Shown: piece after piece, positions 1 through 7,899 of the stretch
How the letters are laid out: each line of letters starts with the position of its first letter
How positions within the stretch are numbered: position 1 is the first letter of the stretch
Assembly (NCBI GenBank): GCA_002471225.1
Contig: DKPO01000029.1
Location: forward strand, 1,822 to 31,615
Length of the DNA stretch: 29,794 nucleotides
Source: Porphyromonadaceae bacterium UBA7332
GTDB taxonomy: Bacteria > Bacteroidota > Bacteroidia > Bacteroidales > UBA7332
Direction: 5' to 3'
The notes under the pieces: model-generated
Seen by the model: only the letters and a program-made list of their open reading frames with translations
The model's database searches: none
Told to the model about the DNA's origin: nothing
Program-made: the position numbers and the translations under genes

Positions 1-43
1 AAAACAGCGATATTTAGGTTCATGATAATAAAAAGGAATAAAA

Positions 44-80
44 AAAGCGGAGTTGAATATATAATTATCAACTCCGCTTT
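44..80 (-). terminator. Intrinsic terminator after mgsA
   Basis: A perfect 13-bp inverted repeat (44-56 with 68-80, AAAGCGGAGTTGA arm) encloses an 11-base loop. Read on the minus strand it is followed by a run of six T (complement of 41-46). It lies 18 bases past the mgsA stop, so it most likely ends the mgsA transcript. Confidence 0.85.
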
Positions 81-97
81 AAAAGATTTATGAAATA

Positions 98-565
98 CTA
101 TTCTCTGACGTAACGAACGTATTTTGCTTCTACAGGGACATAGGATTCATCATCCCATAGCGTACTTGTGATCATAAGATCAGCGCTGTATCTGTTGCAG
201 GCAATCGGCACATTGTGTACACGGCACTGGCGAAGAAGCATTTGAATGTCAGCCTCATGAGGTTGAGCATTTAAGTCGTCGATCAGGAAAATAGCTAAAT
301 TTATTTCTTTACGAACTACCATAGCAGCAATTTCAGCATCACCACCCAGAGGACCTGAGTTCATACATGTGATATCTGCCTGATAGCCTTTTTCTTCAAA
401 AGCTTGTTGAATAAGACGTCCGGTTGTACCGGTACAAACTAATTTGTGATGAGCTAATGACTCTGCGTTATGTAAAGCCCATTCAACCATATCTACTTTT
501 CTGTAGTCATGTGCAACTAACGCAATAGTTAATTGTTTTCTCATACCATTATCTTTTAATTTCAC
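98..565 (-). CDS. mgsA: Methylglyoxal synthase
   Basis: Converts dihydroxyacetone phosphate to methylglyoxal and phosphate, a cytosolic bypass of lower glycolysis that relieves phosphate limitation. The 155-residue product has the family layout: VAHD near residues 17-20 with the conserved His/Asp, the GTTGR phosphate-binding stretch at 46-50, GPLGGDAEIA at 71-80 containing the catalytic Asp (D76), and PHEAD at 102-106 containing the conserved His (H103). Length matches the roughly 150-residue family. A second Met at residue 8 is an equally good start. It is preceded by a 223-base gap from leuD and followed by a strong terminator, so it looks monocistronic. I am confident of the function. Confidence 0.95.
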   Translation of the reverse strand: MKLKDNGMRKQLTIALVAHDYRKVDMVEWALHNAESLAHHKLVCTGTTGRLIQQAFEEKGYQADITCMNSGPLGGDAEIAAMVVRKEINLAIFLIDDLNAQPHEADIQMLLRQCRVHNVPIACNRYSADLMITSTLWDDESYVPVEAKYVRYVRE

Positions 566-700
566 AGATTAATTGATTACTTCGTTAAACCTACTTAAAG
601 ATAGAATTCTCTATGTTAAAGAGAACGCTCCGTTAAAATTATTCACTCTAAACAAATCCAGCGCATCAGATAATTCTAAAGGAGCGATTTGTCGTTGAGC

Positions 701-708
701 CAAAGATA
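701..708 (-). promoter_or_regulatory. Possible -7 box for mgsA
   Basis: The minus strand reads TATCTTTG, an exact fit to the Bacteroidota -7 consensus TAnnTTTG, about 135 bases upstream of the mgsA start. No TTG was found at the expected -33 distance, so this is a half-match only. Confidence 0.3.
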
Positions 709-721
709 ATCAGTTTCTCCA

Positions 722-751
722 TATATAAATCCATTTTTTAGGATTTATATA
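722..751 (-). terminator. A+T-rich hairpin after leuD
   Basis: An 11-bp perfect inverted repeat (TATATAAATCC at 722-732, its complement at 741-751) with an 8-base loop lies 37 bases past the leuD stop. The stem is A+T-rich and no clear T run follows on the minus strand, so termination here is likely but weak. Confidence 0.45.
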
Positions 752-788
752 AGTTGAAATTAAAAAAAGAATAACAGGGTGGGGAAAC

Positions 789-1376
789 TTATGCTTTTTT
801 CTCCCATTCTTCAATTAATAGGCGATTGCTCAAAGCAAAATCAATATCGTCATAGCCCTTTAAAAGACATTCTTTTTTATACGGATTAATTTCGAAAGAG
901 CAACTCCAGCTATTATCGGATAGCGTTACGGTCTGAGATGGCAGATCAATCTGTAACTGAGTGGCAGGGTTGCTTTTTACTTTGTCAAACAGCATTGATA
1001 AATCATCTTCACTAACAATAATCGGTAAGATTGAGTTATTAAGCGCATTGTTGCGGAAGATATCCGCAAAATAGCTTGAAATAACTACTCTGAATCCATA
1101 ACCGGCAATTGCCCAGGCTGCGTGCTCGCGACTTGATCCGCATCCGAAGTTCTTGCCTGCTAAAAGAATAGCTCCTTTGTAAGCAGGGTTGTTTAATATG
1201 AAATCTTTGTTTTCTTCGCCGTTGGATTGATATCGCCAGTCAGCGAATAGATTTTTACCAAAACCGATTTTGTCGGTCGCCTTTAGAAATCGGGCAGGGA
1301 TGATTTGGTCCGTGTCGATATTTTCGATTTCTAATGGGACGCAAGTTGAATGTATGGTGATGAATTTTTCTTTCAT
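789..1376 (-). CDS. leuD: 3-isopropylmalate dehydratase small subunit
   Basis: Small swivel-domain subunit of isopropylmalate isomerase, which with LeuC interconverts 2- and 3-isopropylmalate in leucine synthesis. Seen in the sequence: NIDTDQIIPARFLK near the N-terminus (the substrate-contacting loop region), FGCGSSREHA and the family's usual length of about 195 residues. I chose the ATG at 1376 (product starting MKEKF), 13 bases after the leuC stop. An upstream in-frame start at 1397 would overlap leuC by 8 bases and add an atypical MFNQKII leader. Third gene of the leuA-leuC-leuD transcript. Confidence 0.95.
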   Translation of the reverse strand: MKEKFITIHSTCVPLEIENIDTDQIIPARFLKATDKIGFGKNLFADWRYQSNGEENKDFILNNPAYKGAILLAGKNFGCGSSREHAAWAIAGYGFRVVISSYFADIFRNNALNNSILPIIVSEDDLSMLFDKVKSNPATQLQIDLPSQTVTLSDNSWSCSFEINPYKKECLLKGYDDIDFALSNRLLIEEWEKKA

Positions 1377-1389
1377 AATGATTTTCTGA

Positions 1390-2781
1390 TTAAACACTAC
1401 GTGGGTCTGTGATTACTCCATGCACTGCAGCAGCAGCAGCAACAAGTGGTCCGCAAAGCAAAGTGCGGGCACCGGGTCCCTGTCTTCCTTCAAAGTTGCG
1501 GTTGGAGGTTGAAAGAGCGTATTTGCCTGCCGGCACTTTATCGTCATTCATAGCAAGACAAGCTGAGCATCCGGGTTGGCGTAACTCGAAACCTGCTTCA
1601 GTTAAAATTTTGTCTATTCCTTCTTGCTGAATTTGTTTGAGAACTTTTTGTGATCCCGGAACCAGCCATACGGTAAGATTTTCGGATTTCTTTTTGCCTT
1701 TAATGTAAGAGGCAAATGCTCTGAAATCTTCGAGACGACCGTTTGTACAGCTTCCTAAAAATACGTAATCAACAGGTTTACCCAGTAAACTCTGATCAGG
1801 CGTAAAGCCCATATAGTCCAGTGATTTTAGAAATGAAACTTTAGACGTTTCGTCAATCTGGTCAATGGATGGTATGGATTGTGAGATTCCGATTCCCATA
1901 CCCGGATTTGTTCCATAGGTAATCATAGGTTCGATATCAGAAGCTTCAAATGCAAGTTCTTTGTCGAAGACGGCGTTATCATCGCTTTTTAGTGTTTGCC
2001 AGTATGCAACGCTTTTGTCCCATTCGCTGTTTTTAGGCGCAAAAGGCTTATCTTTTAAATATGCAATCGTAGTTTCGTCCGGTGCTATCAGTCCGCCTCT
2101 GGCACCCATCTCGATACTCATATTGCAAACAGTCATTCGTTCTTCCATATTAAGCTTGCGGATGGCTTCGCCGGCAAACTCAATGAAGTAACCTGTGGCT
2201 CCGCCGGTACCAACTTGTGAAATGATATAAAGAACAAGGTCTTTGGCTGTAACATTTGGAGCTAATTCTCCATTTACAGTAATTCTCATTTTAAGAGGCT
2301 TTGGTTGCAGAATAGTCTGGGAGGCCAGTACCATTTCTACTTCACTTGTACCGATTCCAAAAGCAACTGCACCGAATGCTCCATGGGTAGAAGTGTGGCT
2401 GTCACCACATACGATTGTCATACCCGGCAGCGTGTATCCGTTCTCAGGACCCATTACATGAATGATCCCATTCAACTCATGTCCTAAAGGATAGAGTGTC
2501 AGGCCAAAGGCATTGGCATTTGAGGTCAAAGTATCTACCTGCTGGCGTGATACAGGATCAGCGATCGGTAGCTCCTGATTTATAGTCGGAATATTATGGT
2601 CGGGAGTGCAAATTGTTTTTTCCGGACGAAAGACTTTCAGTCCGCGCATTCTTAGTCCTTCAAAAGCCTGAGGACTTGTGACCTCGTGGCAATAGTGTCG
2701 GTCAATATATAGTTGTGTCGGTCCATTCTCAATCGAATGGATGATGTGTTTATCCCAGATTTTATCGAAAAGTGTGTTCAT
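1390..2781 (-). CDS. leuC: 3-isopropylmalate dehydratase large subunit
   Basis: Aconitase-family large subunit that carries the [4Fe-4S] cluster for isopropylmalate isomerisation in leucine synthesis. The 463-residue product has the three cluster cysteines where expected: C345 in FLGSCTNGR, and C405 and C408 in PGCSACLAMN. It also has the CGDSHTSTHGAFGA signature at 125-138 and the C-terminal NRNFEGRQGPGART signature near 428-440. Length and motifs are those of a complete enzyme. It begins 9 bases after the leuA stop and is followed directly by leuD, so the three genes are almost certainly co-transcribed. Confidence 0.97.
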   Translation of the reverse strand: MNTLFDKIWDKHIIHSIENGPTQLYIDRHYCHEVTSPQAFEGLRMRGLKVFRPEKTICTPDHNIPTINQELPIADPVSRQQVDTLTSNANAFGLTLYPLGHELNGIIHVMGPENGYTLPGMTIVCGDSHTSTHGAFGAVAFGIGTSEVEMVLASQTILQPKPLKMRITVNGELAPNVTAKDLVLYIISQVGTGGATGYFIEFAGEAIRKLNMEERMTVCNMSIEMGARGGLIAPDETTIAYLKDKPFAPKNSEWDKSVAYWQTLKSDDNAVFDKELAFEASDIEPMITYGTNPGMGIGISQSIPSIDQIDETSKVSFLKSLDYMGFTPDQSLLGKPVDYVFLGSCTNGRLEDFRAFASYIKGKKKSENLTVWLVPGSQKVLKQIQQEGIDKILTEAGFELRQPGCSACLAMNDDKVPAGKYALSTSNRNFEGRQGPGARTLLCGPLVAAAAAVHGVITDPRSV

Positions 2782-2790
2782 GAAAAAAGA

Positions 2791-4287
2791 TTACTTTACA
2801 AATTTATTAACTGCATCAATAAATGCTTCTGCAGAAGCTGCAATGATATCGGTATTTGCACCAAAACCATAATAGTTCTGATCTTTATAAGATACCTGCA
2901 TATGAACTTTACCCACATCGTCACTGCCCCGTGTAATGGCTTGAATCAAGAATTCTTCAACGACCATTTTTCGGTTAATGATTTTTTTGACACCATTAAT
3001 AGCCGCATCGACCGGTCCGTTTCCTGAAGCAGCGGCTTCAAATTTTTCGCCTGCAATATCGAGACATATACTGGCTACAGGTTTGATGCCAACGCCTGAG
3101 GATACCTGCAGGTAATCAAGCTTGATGCGTCCGCCTTCATTTCTTTCTTTGCCAACAAGCATCAGTACATCATCATCATTAATGTCCTTTTTACGGTCAG
3201 CAAGTTTAAGAAACTCTTCGTACGTTTTATCCAGATCAATCTTTTGGATATTAACTCTGAGGCTTTCTAATCTGTGTTTCAATGCAGCTCTTCCGCTTCG
3301 GGCTGTCAGAACGATTGAGTTTTCATCGATGCCTACATCTTTCGGATCGATAATTTCATAACTTTCTCTGTTCTTTAATACGCCATCCTGATGAATACCT
3401 GATGAATGAGCAAAAGCATTGCGCCCGACAATGGCTTTGTTCGGTTGTACGGGCATATTCATCAGACTTGAGATCATGCGGCTCATTCCGTATATTTTGC
3501 GGGTGTTTATATTAGTCGTAATAGGTATCTCTTTATGGCTTTTCAGGATCATAGCGATTTCCTCCAATGAGGTGTTACCTGCGCGTTCGCCAATCCCGTT
3601 AATGGTAACCTCGACCTGACGGGCTCCGTTTAAGACCCCTGCCATTGTATTCGCAGTAGCCATCCCAAGGTCATTGTGGCAATGTGTAGATAGTATTGCT
3701 TTGTGAACACCATCCACATGTTCCATCAGATATTTGATTTTTGCACCATATTCTTCAGGAAGACAATACCCCGTTGTGTCAGGTATATTTACCACTGTAG
3801 CACCGGCTTTGATAACGGCTTCTACTACACGCGCAAGATATTCGTTGTCTGTCCGACCTGCGTCTTCAGCATAAAATTCGACATCTTCTACGTGCTTTTT
3901 GGCAAATTTAACGGCTGCAACGGCGCGCTCAATGATTTCGTCACGAGTGGAATTGAATTTATATCTGATGTGTGAGTCTGATGTCCCGATACCGGTATGG
4001 ATTCTTTTATGTTTTGCAAAGCGTAAGGCTTCGGCTGCGACTTGAATATCTTTTTCTACTGCTCTTGTTAATGCACATATAGTTGGCCATGTAACAGCCT
4101 TAGATATTTCGACTACTGAGTTATAATCTCCCGGACTCGAAATAGGAAATCCAGCTTCAATAATATCGACGCCGAGCTCTTCTAATCCTTTTGCAACCTG
4201 GATTTTTTCAACTGTGTTTAATTGACATCCCGGCACTTGTTCTCCATCGCGTAAAGTCGTATCAAAGAAATATAGCTTGTTTGACAT
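2791..4287 (-). CDS. leuA: 2-isopropylmalate synthase
   Basis: Condenses acetyl-CoA with 2-oxoisovalerate, the first committed step to leucine. The 498-residue product opens with the HMG-CoA-lyase-like barrel: DTTLRDGEQ at residues 9-17, THCHNDLG at 201-208 with the metal-binding H202 and H204, and INGIGERAGN further on. After about residue 390 comes the regulatory dimer domain expected of a leucine-feedback-inhibited LeuA (for example GNGPVDAA and the C-terminal GFGANTDII). Citramalate synthase is the main alternative, but the overall pattern and the leuC/leuD partners favour LeuA. First gene of the operon. Confidence 0.94.
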   Translation of the reverse strand: MSNKLYFFDTTLRDGEQVPGCQLNTVEKIQVAKGLEELGVDIIEAGFPISSPGDYNSVVEISKAVTWPTICALTRAVEKDIQVAAEALRFAKHKRIHTGIGTSDSHIRYKFNSTRDEIIERAVAAVKFAKKHVEDVEFYAEDAGRTDNEYLARVVEAVIKAGATVVNIPDTTGYCLPEEYGAKIKYLMEHVDGVHKAILSTHCHNDLGMATANTMAGVLNGARQVEVTINGIGERAGNTSLEEIAMILKSHKEIPITTNINTRKIYGMSRMISSLMNMPVQPNKAIVGRNAFAHSSGIHQDGVLKNRESYEIIDPKDVGIDENSIVLTARSGRAALKHRLESLRVNIQKIDLDKTYEEFLKLADRKKDINDDDVLMLVGKERNEGGRIKLDYLQVSSGVGIKPVASICLDIAGEKFEAAASGNGPVDAAINGVKKIINRKMVVEEFLIQAITRGSDDVGKVHMQVSYKDQNYYGFGANTDIIAASAEAFIDAVNKFVK

Positions 4288-4357
4288 AATTGCTTAAGAA
4301 TTTTATTAGGATTATTGTGATATTATTTTAATTCATTTGTATGTTGCAAATTAAAAG

Positions 4358-4365
4358 CAAATATA
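4358..4365 (-). promoter_or_regulatory. Possible -7 box for leuACD operon
   Basis: The minus strand reads TATATTTG, matching TAnnTTTG, about 70 bases upstream of the leuA start. I did not find a TTG at the usual -33 distance, so support is partial. Confidence 0.35.
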
Positions 4366-4504
4366 TTTATAATGCAAGTAATTGTAAGAAATAATCAGTA
4401 AATAACGCTTAATAGAAAGATAATCGACTGTTTGAATTTTATATTGTAATATGAGTGTGGCATTTTAATCAAATCTGTGAAATGAAATTTAATCTCTATA
4501 ATTA

Positions 4505-4532
4505 TTGTATAATAGATAAATTTATATATTTG
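4505..4532 (+). promoter_or_regulatory. Candidate promoter for ADP-ribosylglycohydrolase gene
   Basis: TTG at 4505-4507, a 17-base spacer, then TATATTTG at 4525-4532, fitting the Bacteroidota primary sigma factor pattern at the short end of its spacing. It would give a 5' leader of roughly 65 bases. Confidence 0.5.
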
Positions 4533-4604
4533 CGTAATCCTCCGTTGAAAAATCAATAATGGATTATTGTAGTGCTAATTAAGAATATAAAATAGGAAAA
4601 AACC

Positions 4605-5567
4605 ATGCTATCTGAACAAACAATAGATAAAATCAAAGGAGTCATTTATGGCCAGGCTATAGGTGATGCATTAGGATTAGGAACGGAATCTATGACTTCA
4701 AAAGAAGTGAGAAATCATTATCCGAGTGGATTGAAATATTATACTGAAATTATTGACGACTCCTATCGTAAGAGATGGAAAAAAGGTGAGTGGACTGATG
4801 ATACCGATCAGGTTATCTGTATTTTGAATTCAATTTTAAAGAATGGAGAATTGAATGAAAATAAAGTAGCTCATGAGCTTTACGATTGGATGAAACGCGG
4901 ACCAAAAGATATCGGGTATTTTACTGCGAAAGTATTGGAAGATCCGGAGTTCTTATCTGATCCTCATGCCGCAGCCAAAAGACGTTGGTTGAAAGAAGGT
5001 ATGTTAACAGCACCTAATGGAGCATTAATGAGAACGTCAATTATAGGGACTTGGAAGTTTTGGGATAAAGATGCTGTAACGCGCAATGCTGAAAATGTTG
5101 CTAAAACAACGCATTATGACCCCCGTTGCGTGGCCTCAAGTGTGATTGTATCGCAAATAATCAGAAGCTATATTGATGAAAACAGAGCTTTAACTCAAAG
5201 TGAGATTTCAGAGATTGGTAAGCAATATCATGAAAAGGTTGAGAAGTATGTTCAGAAAGGCTTCAACTCTTCTTTGCAATCCATGGAGCTGGACGATCTG
5301 AATAAACGTGCTTATACGCTTAGAGGACTGTCGGTTGCTTTATGGGCTCACTCGAGCAAATATACTTTTGAGCAGGCTTTGCAAAGAATTATAGCTGAAG
5401 GAGGGGATTCGGATACAAATGCAGCGTTAGCTTGCAGTATCTTAGGAGCACGATATGGCTTTAAAGCAATTCCTTCTTATTTAGTAGATAATCTATATAA
5501 TAAAGAGAAACTTGACTTCCTGATAGATTCATATATATCAAAAGTTAATTCTATATACAAAGCATAA
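4605..5567 (+). CDS. ADP-ribosylglycohydrolase family protein
   Basis: Member of the DraG/ARH-like family, which removes ADP-ribose from proteins or small molecules using paired Mg2+ ions. In the 320-residue product the two metal-binding clusters are intact: WTDDTDQ at residues 63-69 and GGDSDTNAA near 266-274. The N-terminal GDALGLGTE is also typical. No dinitrogenase reductase or ADP-ribosyltransferase gene lies nearby, so the substrate cannot be inferred from context. It has its own promoter and a strong terminator 23 bases after the stop, which makes it a single-gene unit. Family assignment is firm; the physiological role is unknown. Confidence 0.9.
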   Translation: MLSEQTIDKIKGVIYGQAIGDALGLGTESMTSKEVRNHYPSGLKYYTEIIDDSYRKRWKKGEWTDDTDQVICILNSILKNGELNENKVAHELYDWMKRGPKDIGYFTAKVLEDPEFLSDPHAAAKRRWLKEGMLTAPNGALMRTSIIGTWKFWDKDAVTRNAENVAKTTHYDPRCVASSVIVSQIIRSYIDENRALTQSEISEIGKQYHEKVEKYVQKGFNSSLQSMELDDLNKRAYTLRGLSVALWAHSSKYTFEQALQRIIAEGGDSDTNAALACSILGARYGFKAIPSYLVDNLYNKEKLDFLIDSYISKVNSIYKA

Positions 5568-5589
5568 AACACACCTTATATTATATATA

Positions 5590-5621
5590 AAGCTCTCTCT
5601 ATGGTAAAATAGAGAGAGCTT
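5590..5621 (+). terminator. Bidirectional terminator
   Basis: A perfect 13-bp inverted repeat (AAGCTCTCTCTAT at 5590-5602 with 5609-5621) and a 6-base loop is followed by a T run on the plus strand (through 5625) and a T-rich stretch on the minus strand. It separates two convergent genes and probably serves both. Confidence 0.88.
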
Positions 5622-5627
5622 TTTTCG

Positions 5628-6305
5628 TTATAGTGCATAATTCCGCATTCTTAAGTTGTTTTCGATTGATTCATTTACGAAAGATTGGAAGCGCTTCAAA
5701 ACCGTACATCGGTTGTACACTTGAGACGTCCAGTTGCTATTCTGAAATACCGAATCATCAATCCGGCTAATGATTGCTAATTTGTTGAGTTTCTGTATGT
5801 CTTTTAATTGAAGAGAGTCTATTGTTTCCGGATTGTTTTCCTGAAGTTCCATATCTGTATAGTACATCTGTAGCTCAGGATCTTCGAGAATTGCTTCGAA
5901 TTCATGATTCCTTTCGGTTATATCTTTCCTTATTTGTGCTAAAACTAAACTCTCGGGGCTCCATATACTACCTGCAATATAACAATTGTCTGGTTCGATA
6001 TGTATATAATAACCACAATAAGGCGACTTTTTCCCACCTTTAGCTATAAATGCGGCAAAGTTTGTTTTGAATTGAGAAGATTCCGAGACAAAATAATTAT
6101 TTCTGTATATACGCCATGTACAATCTCGTCCATCCAGACCAGATAACTCTGTATTGTGCTTTTCGAGTAAATGCACGAGCTCATCTATTTTTTTCTCAAA
6201 CGAATAATGAAGATTGTCATATTCATTAGCATGTTCATAAAACCATTCTCTGGTATTGTTTTTCCGAAGTTCTTTCAGAAAATTAAAGGTAGCATTCGCA
6301 TTCAT
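5628..6305 (-). CDS. DUF2461 family protein
   Basis: Conserved protein of unknown function (DUF2461, also TIGR02453). The 225-residue product shows the family pattern in order: FLKELRKNNTREWF near the N-terminus, a long amphipathic helix with LVHLLEKH, the RIYRNNYF strand near 85-92, the FKTNF motif, GYYIHIEPDNCYIAGSIW near 117-134 and the IRKDI helix. Members are cytosolic and uncharacterised biochemically. It converges on the ADP-ribosylglycohydrolase gene and has no operon partner here, so neighbours say nothing about its job. Confidence 0.85.
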   Translation of the reverse strand: MNANATFNFLKELRKNNTREWFYEHANEYDNLHYSFEKKIDELVHLLEKHNTELSGLDGRDCTWRIYRNNYFVSESSQFKTNFAAFIAKGGKKSPYCGYYIHIEPDNCYIAGSIWSPESLVLAQIRKDITERNHEFEAILEDPELQMYYTDMELQENNPETIDSLQLKDIQKLNKLAIISRIDDSVFQNSNWTSQVYNRCTVLKRFQSFVNESIENNLRMRNYAL

Positions 6306-6333
6306 GTCTATTAGATATTAGTATTTGATTTTG

Positions 6334-6364
6334 CAAATTTGAATAAGATAATTCATATTTCAAA
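6334..6364 (-). promoter_or_regulatory. Candidate promoter for the DUF2461 gene
   Basis: On the minus strand TTTG (complement of 6361-6364), a 19-base spacer, and CAAATTTG (complement of 6334-6341). The -7 element differs from TAnnTTTG at one base. The implied start of transcription is close to the ATG at 6305. Confidence 0.42.
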
Positions 6365-6466
6365 ATGGGTAATAATGAGGCTTTTAGTGTTAATAAGTAT
6401 TTTGGTTGAATTTGTTCTAAAAATCAATTAGATAGTATTCTAAGCTTAAAACTATTCGCTTTGAGG

Positions 6467-6474
6467 TATGTTTG
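6467..6474 (+). promoter_or_regulatory. Possible -7 box for rocD-rocF
   Basis: TATGTTTG matches TAnnTTTG but lies about 190 bases before the rocD start and lacks a -33 TTG at normal spacing. Listed as the best match on this strand in the gap. Confidence 0.25.
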
Positions 6475-6665
6475 CTTACATAATGAAAGTAGTTAATGAT
6501 GTATAAATATTAGGAGAGTAACTGATTTAATTCGATTGGTGATTTTTAGGAATAAAAATACAATTGTAATGAACTGAATCAAATGCCCTTATGTTCAATA
6601 AGAATGATCCTTTGCTTATTTTGAGATACAGAAAGAAGTCATTTATTTAATCAATATAATAAACT

Positions 6666-7880
6666 ATGAAAACAAACGAAATTATTGATCAGGAGCTGCA
6701 ATACGGGGCTCATAATTATCATCCTCTGCCTGTCGTGTTAGAAGAGGGGAGAGGTGTATATGTTTGGGATGTAGATGGGAAACGCTATTATGATTGTTTG
6801 GCTGGCTATTCAGCCTTAAATCAGGGGCACTGTCATCCCCGCATCTTAGAAGTGTTAATTAAACAAGCTTCTCAGCTTACATTAACATCACGGGCATTTC
6901 ATTCGGATACATTAGCTCCGTATATGGAATATATGTGTACTGTTTTTGGTTATGAAAAACTTTTACCAATGAATACCGGTGCTGAAGCAGTCGAAACAGC
7001 ATTGAAACTCGCAAGGAAATGGGGCTATAAGCACAAAGGGGTGAAAGAAAATGAGGCTATTATCGTTGTTTGTAGTGAGAACTTCCATGGAAGGACTATT
7101 TCTATTATTTCTTTTTCTTCAGATCCACAATCTTATAAAGGTTTTGGACCTTATACTCCGGGTTTTGTATCAATTCCTTATAACGATTCAGAAGCGTTAA
7201 GAGAGGTATTGCAGGATCCGCGTGTTGTCGGATTCTTAGTTGAACCGGTACAGGGTGAAGCCGGAGTGATTGTTCCTGATACTGGCTATTTATCGACATG
7301 CTTCGATTATTGTCAGGAAGCCAATGTCTTATTTATAGCAGATGAAATTCAGTCAGGGATGGGGCGTACAGGTAAATTACTCGCTTGTGATTACGATGAG
7401 GTACATCCGGATATACTTATTTTAGGCAAAGCTTTATCGAGTGGTTTCTTTCCCATATCGGCTGTATTAAGTTCAGATGAGGTGATTTTATCGATTAACC
7501 CCGGAGAACATGGATCTACATTTGGTGGCAGTCCGTTATCTGCACGGGTTGCTCAAAAAGCAGTCGAAGTTCTTCTTGAAGAAAATATGGTGCAAAATGC
7601 CTATCTTATGGGTGAGATGTTCAGGGAAGAAATACGAAAGATTACTTCGCCATATATAAAATCTGTCAGAGGTAAAGGCCTTATGAATGCTATCGAAATT
7701 AATGCACATCACAATATTGATGCATGGCAAATCTGCTTGCTGCTTATGGAAGAGGGTGTTTTAGCAAAACCAACTCATGAACATACCATCCGTTTTACTC
7801 CTCCATTAATTATTGATAGTGAGCAAATGACAGAAGTCATATTAATTATTCAAAGAGTTTTTGGGCATTTACCTGTATAA
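6666..7880 (+). CDS. rocD: Ornithine aminotransferase
   Basis: PLP-dependent class III transaminase moving the delta-amino group of ornithine to 2-oxoglutarate, giving glutamate-5-semialdehyde. The 404-residue product shows NTGAEAVETALK at 103-114 (cofactor phosphate region), VEPVQGEAG at 192-200, ADEIQSGMGRTGK at 225-237 with the PLP-contacting D226, and GKALSSGF at 254-261 with the Schiff-base lysine K255. Acetylornithine aminotransferase is a relative, but RocD fits better because of the ornithine-type N-terminus (QYGAHNYHPLPVV) and because arginase follows 19 bases downstream. The pair makes a complete arginine-to-glutamate-semialdehyde route. Confidence 0.92.
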   Translation: MKTNEIIDQELQYGAHNYHPLPVVLEEGRGVYVWDVDGKRYYDCLAGYSALNQGHCHPRILEVLIKQASQLTLTSRAFHSDTLAPYMEYMCTVFGYEKLLPMNTGAEAVETALKLARKWGYKHKGVKENEAIIVVCSENFHGRTISIISFSSDPQSYKGFGPYTPGFVSIPYNDSEALREVLQDPRVVGFLVEPVQGEAGVIVPDTGYLSTCFDYCQEANVLFIADEIQSGMGRTGKLLACDYDEVHPDILILGKALSSGFFPISAVLSSDEVILSINPGEHGSTFGGSPLSARVAQKAVEVLLEENMVQNAYLMGEMFREEIRKITSPYIKSVRGKGLMNAIEINAHHNIDAWQICLLLMEEGVLAKPTHEHTIRFTPPLIIDSEQMTEVILIIQRVFGHLPV

Positions 7881-7899
7881 AAGTAATTCGATAAAATGT

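Larger units (their letters stand above)
4288..4604. other. Divergent intergenic region, leuA / ADP-ribosylglycohydrolase
   Basis: This 317-base, very A+T-rich gap separates two divergently transcribed genes. It holds a candidate promoter for each direction (listed separately). I saw no convincing leader peptide, T-box-like structure or terminator-antiterminator pair for the leucine operon and no small coding region. Confidence 0.6.
6306..6665. other. Intergenic region, DUF2461 gene / rocD
   Basis: A 360-base A+T-rich gap between divergent genes. It holds one candidate promoter for the DUF2461 gene and a weaker one for rocD (both listed). I saw no hairpin strong enough to call, no open frame of note and no tRNA. 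Confidence 0.55.

Noticed and set aside
626..687. CGCTCC / GGAGCG complementary segments upstream of mgsA as a regulatory leader
   Set aside because: Only six pairs with a loop near 50 bases; no alternative pairing or ligand-binding core visible, so likely chance.
1430..1450. Repeated GCAGCAGCAGCA-like run as a microsatellite
   Set aside because: It is the antisense of an Ala-rich stretch at the end of LeuC (LVAAAAAVHG), common in this family, not an independent repeat.
1409..1630. Plus-strand open frames inside the leuC gene (also others in leuA, pyrC and the ABC-F gene)
   Set aside because: They lie antisense to strongly supported enzymes, have no recognisable domains, and follow from codon bias of the true gene.
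7861..7899. Arginase start at TTG 7861 overlapping rocD
   Set aside because: The 13 added residues lie inside rocD and before the conserved MKINIIGVP start of arginases.
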